Below are positions 1-9,253 of a stretch of 15,924 nucleotides of DNA, piece after piece (the first letter of the stretch is position 1; each line of letters starts with the position of its first letter). This DNA is from Gymnopilus junonius. Lineage: Eukaryota > Basidiomycota > Agaricomycetes > Agaricales > Galerinaceae. Position numbers and translations under genes: made by a program. Under the pieces are notes generated by a model. That model saw nothing but the letters and a program-made list of their open reading frames with translations. It was not told where the DNA came from and did no database searches. The stretch lies in contig JADNYJ010000687.1 of NCBI GenBank assembly GCA_015501075.1, positions 1 to 15,924 on the forward strand, read 5' to 3'.

Positions 1-242
1 AGTATAATCATATGGTCCCCGGGATCAATATGCAATACCAACCATGCGGACCATTCGATTACATATATACGACTATTTCAGACTATTTCTCCACTGAGAC
101 TTGGTGCCTCTTCCGAATTCATACCTTTAGGTTCTACTCACTCTTGTCAACGGTTAGGAACTCAAGGTGGATATACATCAGAGAAATCCCGGTTTTTGAG
201 GCTTTTGTGGCCCCCTTTTTGCACATGAGGTGCCGACCGTGA
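1..242. other. Left-edge non-coding stretch, upstream of the 7TM gene
   Basis: I see no supportable exon here on either strand. The short open frames have no family pattern and no splice-site combination that extends them. The stretch most likely holds the promoter and 5' leader of the seven-transmembrane gene that starts at 243, possibly with the end of an unseen gene to the left. Confidence 0.5.
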
Positions 243-1814
243 ATGGCTGATGAAAGTGAGCTCACATTGTTCCCTCCATGGTGATATGATGTTCTGAAGG
301 TACCACTTCCAAACTCGTGTAGAAAGCAAGCAAGAAGCATTATCGTCTCTTGGACATCTCCGAGTAGTATTCTTGACGATCCACATTATTGGCGGCCTCA
401 TTGGACTACCTATCCTCGTCGTGACGCTTCTCTTCTCCCATCTGACTACGCCTCGTCAACCCACGCTTATCAACTTTTGTATCACTTGGGCCATAAACTC
501 TATAGCTTACACTCTAACGTGAGGAAGACGCCAAATCTGATTTCTACTGTTGTTGACCTATCATGAACATCATGCAGGGCCTTGGGAGGGAAAGTTGAAA
601 ATGCCTCGACCGCGTTATGCTTTGCGCAAGCGTCCATGATTTTTGGTGCCCCACCTATGTACGAGCGTTCTCCTTCAAAGCCTTGACCAATGATGTGATA
701 CCCCCCTGCAGGTCAGCAGTTGCGACATTTTTGGTTGTCTTGCAAGTTCGTATTTCGCCCACATTAACGTTTAGCCAATATTCAAGACGTCGACGTGTTC
801 TAGATATGGAAATCGATCAGAAATCCATTCACACCACCATCCCGCAGACAACGGCGTTGCTCGGAGAATGTGCATCTGATTGTCGTAAGTAACATCCTTC
901 TGAAGTCCAGAACTGGGGCTGATTTTTTATTCTATAGACCCTATTCCAGCCTTACGTCGTGTACATAATCTTTCTGATCATCTCTGTCGGGGTGAGCACC
1001 AGTCTATTGCATCTTTTGTATCTGTACCAACTTGGATGTTTCAAGCTCCAACTCAAGTACCCTACCTCCCTCGATCGAAGGAACGGCCTTTACTGTACAG
1101 TTTCTGGCATCCCATTGTACGTCCTTTCTCTTTTGACCCTTGGAAACTTCGGTAATTAGATGCTAGCCGACGCTGGAGCGTACCAATCTCATCAGTGGTC
1201 TTTTTGGCTTTAATTATGGCTTTTGAAGGTAATGTTGTACGATGCGACTTATAATTTTAAAGCATATTTTTATGACTTGTTTAGCGTCAATTCTACTGCG
1301 ATATTATTCTGGGAGGAAACTCATAGCCGCAAGTTTTCCTCTTGCCACTTCCACAACTTCACACGGATTGATTATACGGATTACCTTGTTTAGCATCTAT
1401 CTTATTGTTACGCTAAGGCGAGTCTTTTTGTCATCGACCCCATTTCCAGCGCCAAATTAACGAATGAAATAGTGCGACTGTAGTATTTCTTTCAGGGAAA
1501 GTTGAGGCATGGGCCTATATGATACAAGCCTCTGGTACAGCTTGAATAGCATTATGTGAACTCCTTACTCACATTGTTGTAGTTCCTTTGGCCGCGTTCA
1601 TTTTGTTTGCAACACAGAGAGTGAGTCAGGTATGACATTTTGTTGAAACTCTACTCAGGTGTCTATACAGAATGTCATTCAAACCTGGTTATTTTGGCTA
1701 AGAAAGAAGGAAGACAGCTATTCGGCCGGTAGTGTGCCACCTGCACGACAAGCTGCAACACATGATATCACTTTGTCACTGCCTACCCTTTCCATTAGTA
1801 CTGCTGAGACTTAG
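243..1814 (+). CDS. Orphan seven-transmembrane protein (GPCR-like, Agaricomycete family), 12 exons
   Basis: Exons: 243-280, 327-518, 578-658, 712-745, 804-884, 938-991, 1046-1116, 1167-1228, 1285-1417, 1473-1534, 1583-1620, 1671-1814. They join without a break to 329 residues. Seven hydrophobic spans lie near residues 26-49, 60-80, 90-117, 137-161, 189-209, 232-256 and 262-281, followed by a short Ser/Thr-rich tail. Motifs I associate with a multi-copy mushroom family of unnamed serpentine proteins are HIIGGLIGLP (32-41), CFAQASMIFGAPPM (91-104), NGLYC (173-177), AYMIQAS (263-269) and LFATQ followed by TWLFW. Function is unknown. The topology suggests a plasma-membrane receptor, and the last helix loosely recalls fungal Ste3-type receptors, but I would not assign a ligand. 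Intron 9 has a GC donor. The first exon is the least certain: the frame of exon 2 has no Met and a stop near 293, so an upstream coding exon is needed, and ATG 243 with a 46-bp intron fits. Confidence 0.82.
1418..1472 (+). other. GC-AG intron 9 of the 7TM gene
   Basis: The 55-bp intron starts gcgagt and ends aaatag, with a plausible branch site (attaac) about 20 nt before the acceptor. Removing it joins AG to T and gives SIYLIVTLSATVVFLSGKVE across helix six, as the family pattern expects. No GT donor with any nearby acceptor restores the frame there without losing that match. Confidence 0.75.
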
Positions 1815-1977
1815 GCGATGTAGGCCCGGGCTCCCCTTCGAATGAGACTTGAAGGCTTCATCTTGTTCATTGTTCTTCAATAATGTTATTTACTATTGAT
1901 ACTTGGCTTGAGAAACTGAGTCTCTATTAGGGGAATCGAGCCAGGAAATGCTGTCCAATAAAATACAAGGTACAAAA
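1815..1977. terminator. Convergent 3' region between the 7TM gene and SSS1
   Basis: 163 bp separate the two stop codons. An AATAAA hexamer at 1957-1962 (+) could serve as a polyadenylation signal for the 7TM transcript, which would place the two 3' ends close together or overlapping. This is motif reading only; fungal poly(A) signals are degenerate. Confidence 0.35.
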
Positions 1978-2400
1978 TTAAGCGCCTCCCCTGCATTGGA
2001 CTTGAGTAATGCTGCAAGAAACAGAAATAGAAGTAGACATACACAAGAATATTGTTTCTAGAGCAATGTTAATCAAAGATATTGAAGTGAAGACGAAGAA
2101 GACACGCACATTGGGATGTGAATTAGCTTGACGAAGTACCCAATGAAACCCATAACTGCAAACCCTACAGCAACCGCCTTGCAGATTTGAGTGAACTCTA
2201 TGCGAAAGATGAGTCTGTATTGGTGTCGACTTCGAACTGTGATTACGACCAACCCTTCTCAGAAGGTTTTGTGCAACGTGTAAGGAACTGTAGAGATAGA
2301 TCGGTAGGACGCTCGGGTCAAGAAGGAAAAAACAAACCTGGTTTCCATCACGGATGAATTGCTGAGGAACATCAAGGAATTCGCGGATTTTGTCTGACAT
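1978..2400 (-). CDS. SSS1: Sec61 gamma subunit (Sss1) of the ER translocon
   Basis: Sss1/Sec61 gamma is the small tail-anchored subunit that clamps the Sec61 channel during protein import into the ER. Exons on the minus strand: 2400-2338, 2287-2254, 2197-2110, 2057-2043 and 1990-1978. They join to 70 residues, the usual size. The start MSDKIREF, the segment [20 protein letters not shown] (11-30), a single hydrophobic helix around 37-60 ([20 protein letters not shown]), and the ending PINNILVGGA are all family hallmarks. The fourth exon is only 15 nt and the last coding exon 13 nt including the stop. Both are needed to produce INNILVGGA; reading through them gives an unrelated tail. The frame stays open upstream to 2469 without an ATG, so ATG 2400 is the start. 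The gene is divergent from the PPR gene. Confidence 0.95.
   Translation of the reverse strand: MSDKIREFLDVPQQFIRDGNQVCFFLLDPSVLPIYLYSSLHVAQNLLRRVGRNHSSKSTPIQTHLSHRVHSNLQGGCCRVCSYGFHWVLRQANSHPNVRVFFVFTSISLINIALETIFLCMSTSISVSCSITQVQCRGGA
2043..2057 (-). other. SSS1: 15-nt coding microexon of SSS1
   Basis: This exon lies between two 52-bp introns (2109-2058 with gtgcgt...tctag, and 2042-1991 with gtatgt...tgcag). It supplies most of the conserved INNILV tail: the preceding exon gives AT, the microexon completes Ile and encodes Asn-Asn-Ile-Leu, and the final exon completes Val and adds Gly-Gly-Ala. An alternative acceptor at 2012 that skips it gives a poor C-terminus. Confidence 0.85.
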
Positions 2401-2588
2401 GGTGGAGGTATAACGAAGTGAAGACGCTGGCGTTGGGAACCAAACCTTGTTTCCCACGGCACTGAACACGTACGGAGTCTCGGTCGGGACTTTTTCAACG
2501 CCTGCTCAGTTTGTACATAACGAACTTGACAGTATGTCTTTTCCAACAATATCTACTTTTTCTGTGCTCATTTTATTAGTATACACGC
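2401..2588. promoter_or_regulatory. Shared divergent upstream region of SSS1 and the PPR gene
   Basis: 188 bp separate the two start codons, so both promoters and 5' leaders must fit here. The side next to the PPR start is pyrimidine- and AT-rich (ctttttctgtgctcatttta around 2556-2575). A near-perfect 23-bp dyad lies at 2434-2456. No clear TATA box is visible. Confidence 0.6.
2434..2456. repeat. 23-bp imperfect inverted repeat in the SSS1/PPR promoter
   Basis: Arms tgggaaccaa and ttgtttccca are complementary at 9 of 10 positions around a 3-nt centre. The element lies 34 bp upstream of the SSS1 ATG. It could be a protein-binding dyad, a hairpin in the SSS1 5' leader, or chance. Confidence 0.5.
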
Positions 2589-4778
2589 ATGAATGTCGTC
2601 GGCAGGGCCTTAAAACGATCTGCAGCAAGTCCGGCTCTCTTCCGTCTTTCCGACCATCCTTCAGCATGCATCGTCTCTACCTCTGCGCGCTTCGCTACTA
2701 GATCATCCTACAGGAATAAAACTTCTCAAAAGTCGAGCAAAATAACGAGTCTTGCAGAGGCCTTGAAGTCGTCCAAAGATCTGCCTTCCATACATTCTTC
2801 ATGCTCAGCATTAAGTGAAGCAGTTCACGAAGCAAGAATTCTTTCCCCTTTCTCGCCTTCCTCGTCGGACGATGATCGTCTTCTTTCTATACTCCATTTA
2901 TTAGCGGTATCAGGCCGAGCAGAGGACTGGAAACGCATAGAAGAGATTCTGCAAGACCTTCACCCAGTGCTGGGAATGAAGCCCTCCAAGTCCGTCTATT
3001 CTTCCATGCTCCTCCACCTCGCTGAGGAACAATGTCATCGTCAAGCTTTCGAATTACTGTTGAAGATGCCTCAACTCCCAGGTCGTATAACGCCCGAGTT
3101 GGACCAAATTCATCTCATCCTGGAAACTTGTTCAGAAACCGCTGACTTGCAATTTATGAAGGATTGCGTCGCAAACATGCGTAGGATGGGCCAGAGGCCA
3201 ACTGCCATGACGTTTAGGATCCTCTTTGCTGCCTATCAAAAATTAGCCGCTCGAGATTCTTCATTTCCAATTTTTGATGAACTCTCTTTGGCCATCAAAG
3301 AGTATGTTCGTCAAGGTCTTGCATTCGACCCAGCTATCGCACATACCCTTCATAACATCTATGCCAATATCGGCGACTTCGACCGAGCTCAAGACATACT
3401 AGCATTGTATGAAACAGCCTTGGCGCCCTCACAAGATGAATCCAGTGATTCCAACCGACAAAGTTGGGATCCTGCGCGTTCGATGCTACGCAGATCAAAA
3501 TCATATTCCGACATTGAAAAGGTCGCACAGACTTTAGGCGTTCCATGCAGTGTGGACCACTATAGTATTGTCATCAACAACTGCATTAGATCGGGGGACG
3601 TAAGTGAAGCATTTCACATCTATGCGGCATCGAAGGAGGATGGAATCGTACCCGATTCAGGTCTCATTGCCCCTCTTCTAAGAGTCATTGGTGAAGAACG
3701 GTCAGATGAAGCTATAGACAAAGCCATGGCTATATATCAAGACTTAGTGAACGCTCATCCTTCGTCGTCGTTGCCCCCTTCACGTCAAAGTTTCAAGACC
3801 CTGGACGATCATTCAGAAGGCCCAGATGCTGCCATTTACGACCGTCTTTTTCGCATATTGCTATCATCTCCGAATTTCAATAAATGCTTACCATTGACGG
3901 AAGCCTTACTTGAGGAGATGGCTGGCCGTGGCTTACCCATGGACACAAACTCTGTCGCAACCGTACAGATCTTGTTGGAAATGCGACGATTGCGAAACTT
4001 CTCTGAAGCTATCGACGTGTACCGGGAGCGTAGAGATCGACTGAATGAACACGGATTTCATGCCATTCTACAGGAGTATTGTCGGATCTCCTTTGTTGGA
4101 GATCTTGAGGTGCCATTGATAACGCAATACTTCAGTATCGTGAACGACATGCGCCTCCGCAAAATATCTATCACCTCCAAAGTCTACACCATCATCCTTC
4201 ATTCCATCGGAGTCATGGCAACCAAGCTTAAGCAAGTGGGTTCTGCTTACAGGATCTCTGCTCTAGAACGACTCGTCTCCACAGTTCGCCGTGTGCATGA
4301 CTATCTCACTCTGGATGCTTCGATATCCCCAGACGCAATTCTGTGGAATCAACTCATGAACACTTACCAACGTTTGGGTTGCTTTGGCGATACTTGCAGG
4401 TTATGGGAGATGATGTATCTCACAGGCAGGTTTGACCAAATAAGCGTGAACATAATGCTTGATGCTTGTGGATTCGCTGGTCACTTAGACGTGGCCAAGT
4501 CCATGCTTTCCAAATTGGCGAGGATGAGGTTTGCTCTAGATCTGCGGAATTGGAATACGTGGATTGAATGTCTGTGTCGGAATGGGAAATTCGACCATGC
4601 CGTTGAGGTTGTGTGTAAAGAGATGAAGCAGAACGGCTTAAAACCTACTGTCGAAAGCATCAGGATTATCTTGAAGTTCGTAAAGAGAGATAATATTCCT
4701 CTTTCTGTTTTACGTCCGGTATCAGAGTCCTGGCCTCAGTTGTGGAAACAGCTCGCGCATGAAATACAAAATTTATGA
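2589..4778 (+). CDS. Mitochondrial pentatricopeptide-repeat protein
   Basis: PPR proteins are helical-repeat RNA binders that act on organelle transcripts or ribosomes. This 729-residue protein is encoded in one exon. The N-terminus (about 1-50) is rich in Arg, Ser and Ala with almost no acidic residues, as expected for a mitochondrial presequence. The clearest repeats are near the C-terminus: about 583-616 (LWNQLMNTYQRLGCFGDTCR), 617-652 (VNIMLDACGFAGHLDVAKSM) and 653-686 (NWNTWIECLCRNGKFDHAVE). Weaker units are visible near 136-169, 207-275 and 324-357 (YSIVINNCIRSGDVSEAF). No SMR, DYW or other catalytic domain is visible, so it probably acts by binding. I cannot name the RNA target. It shares its upstream region with SSS1 and converges on the glycine decarboxylase gene, with 174 bp between stop codons. 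Confidence 0.88.
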   Translation: MNVVGRALKRSAASPALFRLSDHPSACIVSTSARFATRSSYRNKTSQKSSKITSLAEALKSSKDLPSIHSSCSALSEAVHEARILSPFSPSSSDDDRLLSILHLLAVSGRAEDWKRIEEILQDLHPVLGMKPSKSVYSSMLLHLAEEQCHRQAFELLLKMPQLPGRITPELDQIHLILETCSETADLQFMKDCVANMRRMGQRPTAMTFRILFAAYQKLAARDSSFPIFDELSLAIKEYVRQGLAFDPAIAHTLHNIYANIGDFDRAQDILALYETALAPSQDESSDSNRQSWDPARSMLRRSKSYSDIEKVAQTLGVPCSVDHYSIVINNCIRSGDVSEAFHIYAASKEDGIVPDSGLIAPLLRVIGEERSDEAIDKAMAIYQDLVNAHPSSSLPPSRQSFKTLDDHSEGPDAAIYDRLFRILLSSPNFNKCLPLTEALLEEMAGRGLPMDTNSVATVQILLEMRRLRNFSEAIDVYRERRDRLNEHGFHAILQEYCRISFVGDLEVPLITQYFSIVNDMRLRKISITSKVYTIILHSIGVMATKLKQVGSAYRISALERLVSTVRRVHDYLTLDASISPDAILWNQLMNTYQRLGCFGDTCRLWEMMYLTGRFDQISVNIMLDACGFAGHLDVAKSMLSKLARMRFALDLRNWNTWIECLCRNGKFDHAVEVVCKEMKQNGLKPTVESIRIILKFVKRDNIPLSVLRPVSESWPQLWKQLAHEIQNL

Positions 4779-4952
4779 TTTGTGAAATCCTGAGACCCAA
4801 AAAAAAACGAAGATAATAGATCCAGCGTATGATACAAATGTAAGGCGCATGGTTGAGCATCGCAAACCAAAGGCTGGGCAAGCCGTCTAGGGGAATAGAA
4901 AGCCCATGCAAAGCAAAAAGAAAAGTAGATAATATCACACATCTATGTAGCT
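4779..4952. terminator. Convergent 3' region between the PPR gene and GCV2
   Basis: 174 bp separate the stops. An uninterrupted A run (about 4799-4807) and generally A-rich sequence follow the PPR stop. No gene is visible. Both transcripts must terminate here or overlap. Confidence 0.4.
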
Positions 4953-7900
4953 CTAATGAGCCAACTCCTCTACAGTCGGACAGTCACACTAAATGGACAA
5001 CTTGAGTCTTCAGAATTGTGTTCAATTGTAAATTGAAACTTACAATTAGATTGAGGTCCCCGTATGCTATAAATCGTCGTTAGGAATTGATGAGATACGG
5101 AAAAATATGAAATTTACCATCGTCAACGCGAGATACTGTGGGCCAGAATTTCTTTTCACGAAGCCATGGCAAGGGGTAGGCAGCTTCTTCGCGGGCATAT
5201 GGCCTATTCGTTCTTTGGTTGGCTATATATGTGCAATATACAATTAATGTCATACCTGTTCCAATCTATATCCGATAATGCAATAACGGATATGGGATGG
5301 GGGGCGTTTTTCAGTAAGTTGTTGTCTTTAGGTTGCTTTCCTGCGATGATATCTTCGGCCTCCTTTCGAATGGCAATCATAGCATCACAGAATCTATGGA
5401 GAAGGAATTCAGCTTGCGTTCTGTCAACGCAAACGTTAATTGTACCTGTCTAGTTCTTCCAACGTTTCTGATTCAGTGGGTTCAATAAGCATACAGGTCT
5501 GAATGGGCCATGAACATGTAGGGGGGTGGAAACCATAGTCCTTGAGGAACGTAATGAATGCATGGTTTATCACGACAAATGAAGGACAAACCTGTAAGCG
5601 TTTGGCGAAGTCGGCCACTTTCAAACCAGCGGCCTTGTCAAACTCTGCTAAATCGATGAGGAGCTCGTGCGCAACACGCCCATTTTCATTCTTATATCGT
5701 AAACTGTAATAGCCTTGGAGGCGAGCTGCCATATAATTTGCATTGAGAAGAGCTATCTTCGATGACTCCACGAGGCCATTGCCTCCTAGCATTTTGATGT
5801 ATGCCCAAGAAATAAGATTGATTGATGCGCTGCCAAATGGTGCTGCAGCGACCGCATCGATAGCTTGGTCTCCTTTGACTGGTAAGATTGGATGACTAGG
5901 AAGGAATGGCGCCAGATGCTGGGCCACACAAATGGGACTAAAAATTGAAAAGTTACGTGAACGCCACCCAAAATGTGAAATGAGACATCATGATTACCCA
6001 ACACCAGGTCCTCCGCCGCCGTGGGGACTTGGGAAGTTGTAAGTAAAATGCAATCTTTGATAAAACTATATCATACTTACATAGCAAAAGTCTTGTGAAG
6101 ATTCATATGGCAAACGTCGCCACCGCAAGTAGCCGGGTTTGTAAGGCCAACCTGAGCATTGAGATTCGCGCCTTTATAATTTCATCAGCAGCTGGCCGTC
6201 ATGCTGACGAGAATATCGTACCGTCCAGATAAACCTGTCCACCATGATCGTGAATTACTTTGCAAGCCTTGCATACTATTAGGATGACTATCAAATGGAG
6301 CACGGTGGTTAGAACTTACATCCTGAACTCCAGCTTCAAAGACACCGAAAGTAGATGGGTACGTAATCTAAGGCCAGGTTGGTACCATTTCAGTAAAACC
6401 AGGAGATTGACACTCACCATGAAAGCAGCGAGGTTGTCTTTATGTTTTTCCGCCTTGGCTCGCAAATCCTGTAAGTCGAGGGTACCATCGGGATGGACCT
6501 TAATTGCAACAACTTTCAAACCGGCCATGGCAGCTGACTTAAAATGAGTTTCAGTAAAGAATGAGAAGACAGTAGTTTCTTCTACTTACAGCGGGGTTCG
6601 TGCCGTGCGCGCTCAGAGGAATCAGGCAAATGTCACGATGTCCCTCTCCACGAGATTCGTGATAAGCGCGGATGACCGAGAGGCCTGCGTATTCTCCAGC
6701 AGCGCCCGAGTTGGGTTGCAAAGAGGCTGCGTGGAACCCAGTAATCTTGCATAGATCGTCTTCCAATTCCTGTCGTCATACGGATTATACAGATTTTCCA
6801 GCAAGATATTTATGATACACACCTTGATAATTTCATGATAGCCTTTCACTTGATCATAAGGAGCGAATGGATGCACTGAACTGAACTCAGGCCAAGTGAG
6901 AGGGATCATGCTGCTGGTGCTATTGAGTTTCATGGTGCAACTTCCCAGTGGAATCATGCTATGAACAAGACTCAAATCCTTGGAAGCGAGATGATGAATA
7001 TATCGAAGCATCTCCGTCTCGGAGTGGTGCTTGTTGAAAACAGGATGAGGTAAATATTCCGAGGTCCTTTGCAATGTACTGGGGATGGAATCGATTTCGG
7101 GTTCGTGCAGGTCACTCAGAGCGACTGGATTTGCCGATGCAGCAGAAGAAAAGACATTCAACAATTTGACGAGATCGTCAGGTGAAATGCTTTCATCGAA
7201 CGTGACACCGATATGTTTCTGATCAATTTGGCGCAGATTGATTCCAGCTGCAATTGCTTTCGCGTGAACTGTTTCTGCAGACCCAATCGTCGAAACATCC
7301 AATGTTATGGTGTCGAAGAAAGTTTCGTTGACGGGTCTGTAACCCATGCTAACGACAGACGATTTGAAGACTTCAGTAAATTTATGTACCCTGTTTGCAA
7401 TGCGTTGAAGACCAGCAGCACCATGGTAGACGGCGTACATAGCCGCCATGTTCGCGAGAAGAGCCTGGGCAGTGCAAATGTTACTGGTGGCTTTCTCCCG
7501 GCGGATGTGTTGTTCCCGAGCTAGAATTGAGAAGGATAGTCAGTTACAGTCGCATTTTTGAAACAGGTTCACGAACTTTGCAAGGCCAGCCTATAGGCAA
7601 GGTTTCCTTGAGCATCTCTACTTCGGCCAATCAACCTTCCAGGCATCTTGCGTTTCAGTTTGTCCGTGACTGCGAAGAATGCTGCATGGGGGCCACCATA
7701 ACCAGCCGGGACACCAAATCGAGCAGAATTTCCAACAACAATATCGGCACCCCATTCACCAGGAGGCCTAATCTTGGTTAAAGCTAGCAAGTCTGTTGCA
7801 CAGACGACGAGGCCACCGAGTGAATGGGTGCTTTGTGTGAGCAATTCAAAATCCTTGATGTTACCGTCCACGTCTGGATATTGAACCAAAAGACCGCAAA

Positions 7901-8763
7901 TATCGGATTGAATGGTGGGATCTTCTACCAAAGAGACCGCATCACCGACGACAACTTTGATACCAAAACCTTTAGCGCGAGTCCGAAGAACAGCAATGGT
8001 TTGGGGCGTGACGCCCAAATCCACCACAAATGTCTTTTTCTTAGGGGAAGCAACAAAAGCCATAACCATTCCCTCCGCTGCAGCGGTGGCTTCATCCAGA
8101 AGAGAAGCATTTGCTATATCCATCGAAGTTAGAGATGTGACCATGGTCTGGAAGTTCAGAAGGGATTCCAGGCGCCCTGTAAATTTAAAAAGGATAAATT
8201 TGATATATGTCATTGATATGTGAGGAAGCTAAGGTACCTTGAGCAATTTCCGGTTGATAGGGGGTATATTGGGTATACCATGCTGGGTTTTCCATAACCT
8301 GCAGACATTGAATCAATCAAGTTTTTCTAACCTGCTTGAGTCAATTTTTAGAGCGCACATTACGAAGAATGACCGGCGGAACAACTGCGTTATGATAGCC
8401 CATTCCGATGTAACTCTTAAATGGTTTATTCTGACCTGCCAACTGCTTAGCCCTTAAGTTGAGTTGCGATTCACTGTACGCCGGTATGGACGTGTTGTCG
8501 ATGTCATGACTGTCCAGTCTGACTTTAGGAGGCACGGTGTCGGCGACGAAGGCCTCCATCGACTCGTACCCAAGGAGGGAAAGCATCTTAGAAGCTTCCG
8601 CATCATCGGGTCCAATGTGGCGCTCTGGAAATGTGTCCAATGGGGCGAAGAGAGAAGCTGGTTGCTTGAGACTGGCCAGTCCGCGGAAGTGGACACAGTG
8701 AAGACGCGTATGGCGTGTGCTGGCCAAACGGGACAGACCTGACGCACAGCGCAGAGCCGCCAT
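4953..8763 (-). CDS. GCV2: Glycine dehydrogenase (decarboxylating), P-protein of the glycine cleavage system
   Basis: This PLP enzyme decarboxylates glycine and passes the aminomethyl group to lipoyl H-protein in mitochondria. Exons on the minus strand: 8763-8359, 8298-8238, 8176-7577, 7520-6823, 6769-6590, 6537-6418, 6367-6320, 6267-6222, 6171-6081, 6027-5998, 5937-5592, 5540-5446, 5393-5256, 5203-5118, 5066-5044, 4988-4953. They total 3003 nt, giving 1000 residues, matching the single-chain eukaryotic enzyme. Residues 1-35 are an Arg-rich presequence; ERHIGPD follows at 47-53. Later motifs include [41 protein letters not shown], the PLP lysine Lys746 in NLHKTFAI, the glycine-rich loop HGGGGPG (752-758), [10 protein letters not shown] and [14 protein letters not shown]. 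The protein ends [16 protein letters not shown] ([11 protein letters not shown]). The lysine and glycine loop are split by intron 9, and exon 10 has only 30 nt. All splice ends are GT-AG; start and stop are both in the window. Confidence 0.96.
5541..5591 (-). other. GCV2: Frame-neutral intron 11 of GCV2
   Basis: This 51-bp intron (gtttgt...ctcaag) has no in-frame stop; if retained it would insert 17 residues ([17 protein letters not shown]) between AKRLQ and DYGFHPP. The family runs straight from KRLQ to DYGFH, so splicing is the expected state. Confidence 0.75.
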
Positions 8764-9253
8764 AGCTTGGTGACAGTAAAGCCACGGATGCGGTGGTGGT
8801 TATTAGTGAGTGTAAAGAAGACCAACAGATTTCATGAAGGGACGCAAAAAATTCCACCGAGCCATTCACCGAGCCATGTTATCGACGTAATTGGTCGATA
8901 AGGGTCCATTTTAGCGGATGAACGTGTAGAAATTCAAGAAAATAGAAACAACGGTTGCGGGTTGAAGGGAATACATTGCTCCATGAAATACGGATAAAAT
9001 GACCAATTTTATGGTGTAGGTAGGTAGTAGACAAGTGTGTAGTCTAATGCCCGACGAATATAGCAGTGCTCAGAGACAAAAACTTTTTCTGCCTGGCTCG
9101 GAGCAACGGAACCCCGCGCCATCAATTATCTTCCTTCCCCTTATGGCATTAACGCAAGCACATCCGAACAAGCAATCCTTGCAAAATCCAACACATCTTG
9201 TGACCGCTTTCTGCGGGATAACAATTATGGTTAGTATTGAGCACTGAAGCAAG
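8764..9253. promoter_or_regulatory. Upstream region of GCV2 and 3' region of the ARMH3 gene
   Basis: 490 bp without a supportable coding exon. It should hold the GCV2 promoter and 5' leader on the left, and the 3' end of the ARMH3 transcript on the right. Visible elements are a perfect 8-bp inverted repeat at 8879-8901 and an 11-bp direct repeat (caccgagccat at 8855-8865 and 8867-8877) immediately before it. The short open frames across 9035-9333 show no family pattern. Confidence 0.55.
8855..8901. repeat. Direct repeat plus perfect inverted repeat upstream of GCV2
   Basis: Two copies of caccgagccat with a period of 12 bp are followed directly by ttatcgac-gtaattg-gtcgataa (8879-8901), whose 8-bp arms are perfectly complementary. 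The composite begins about 90 bp upstream of the GCV2 ATG. The symmetry suits a dimeric regulator site, but no known site is recognised. Confidence 0.5.

Noticed and set aside
1978..2469. Single uninterrupted minus-strand reading frame of 163 codons
   Set aside because: It has no ATG at its upstream end, and it runs through four introns of SSS1. Only its first 21 residues after ATG 2400 match; the spliced model gives the complete 70-residue family protein.
5223..5255. 33-bp intron in GCV2 ending at atatatag
   Set aside because: Too short and gives a non-matching join. Extending to the acceptor at 5204 gives a normal 52-bp intron and the expected WNRPYARE.
7213..8223. Several plus-strand open frames of about 100 codons
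   Set aside because: They lie antisense to long conserved GCV2 exons and show no protein-family pattern, so they are shadow frames.
8454..8869. Overlapping minus- and plus-strand frames around the GCV2 start
   Set aside because: Other-frame shadows of GCV2 exon 1, which begins at ATG 8763 with a presequence followed by ERHIGPD.
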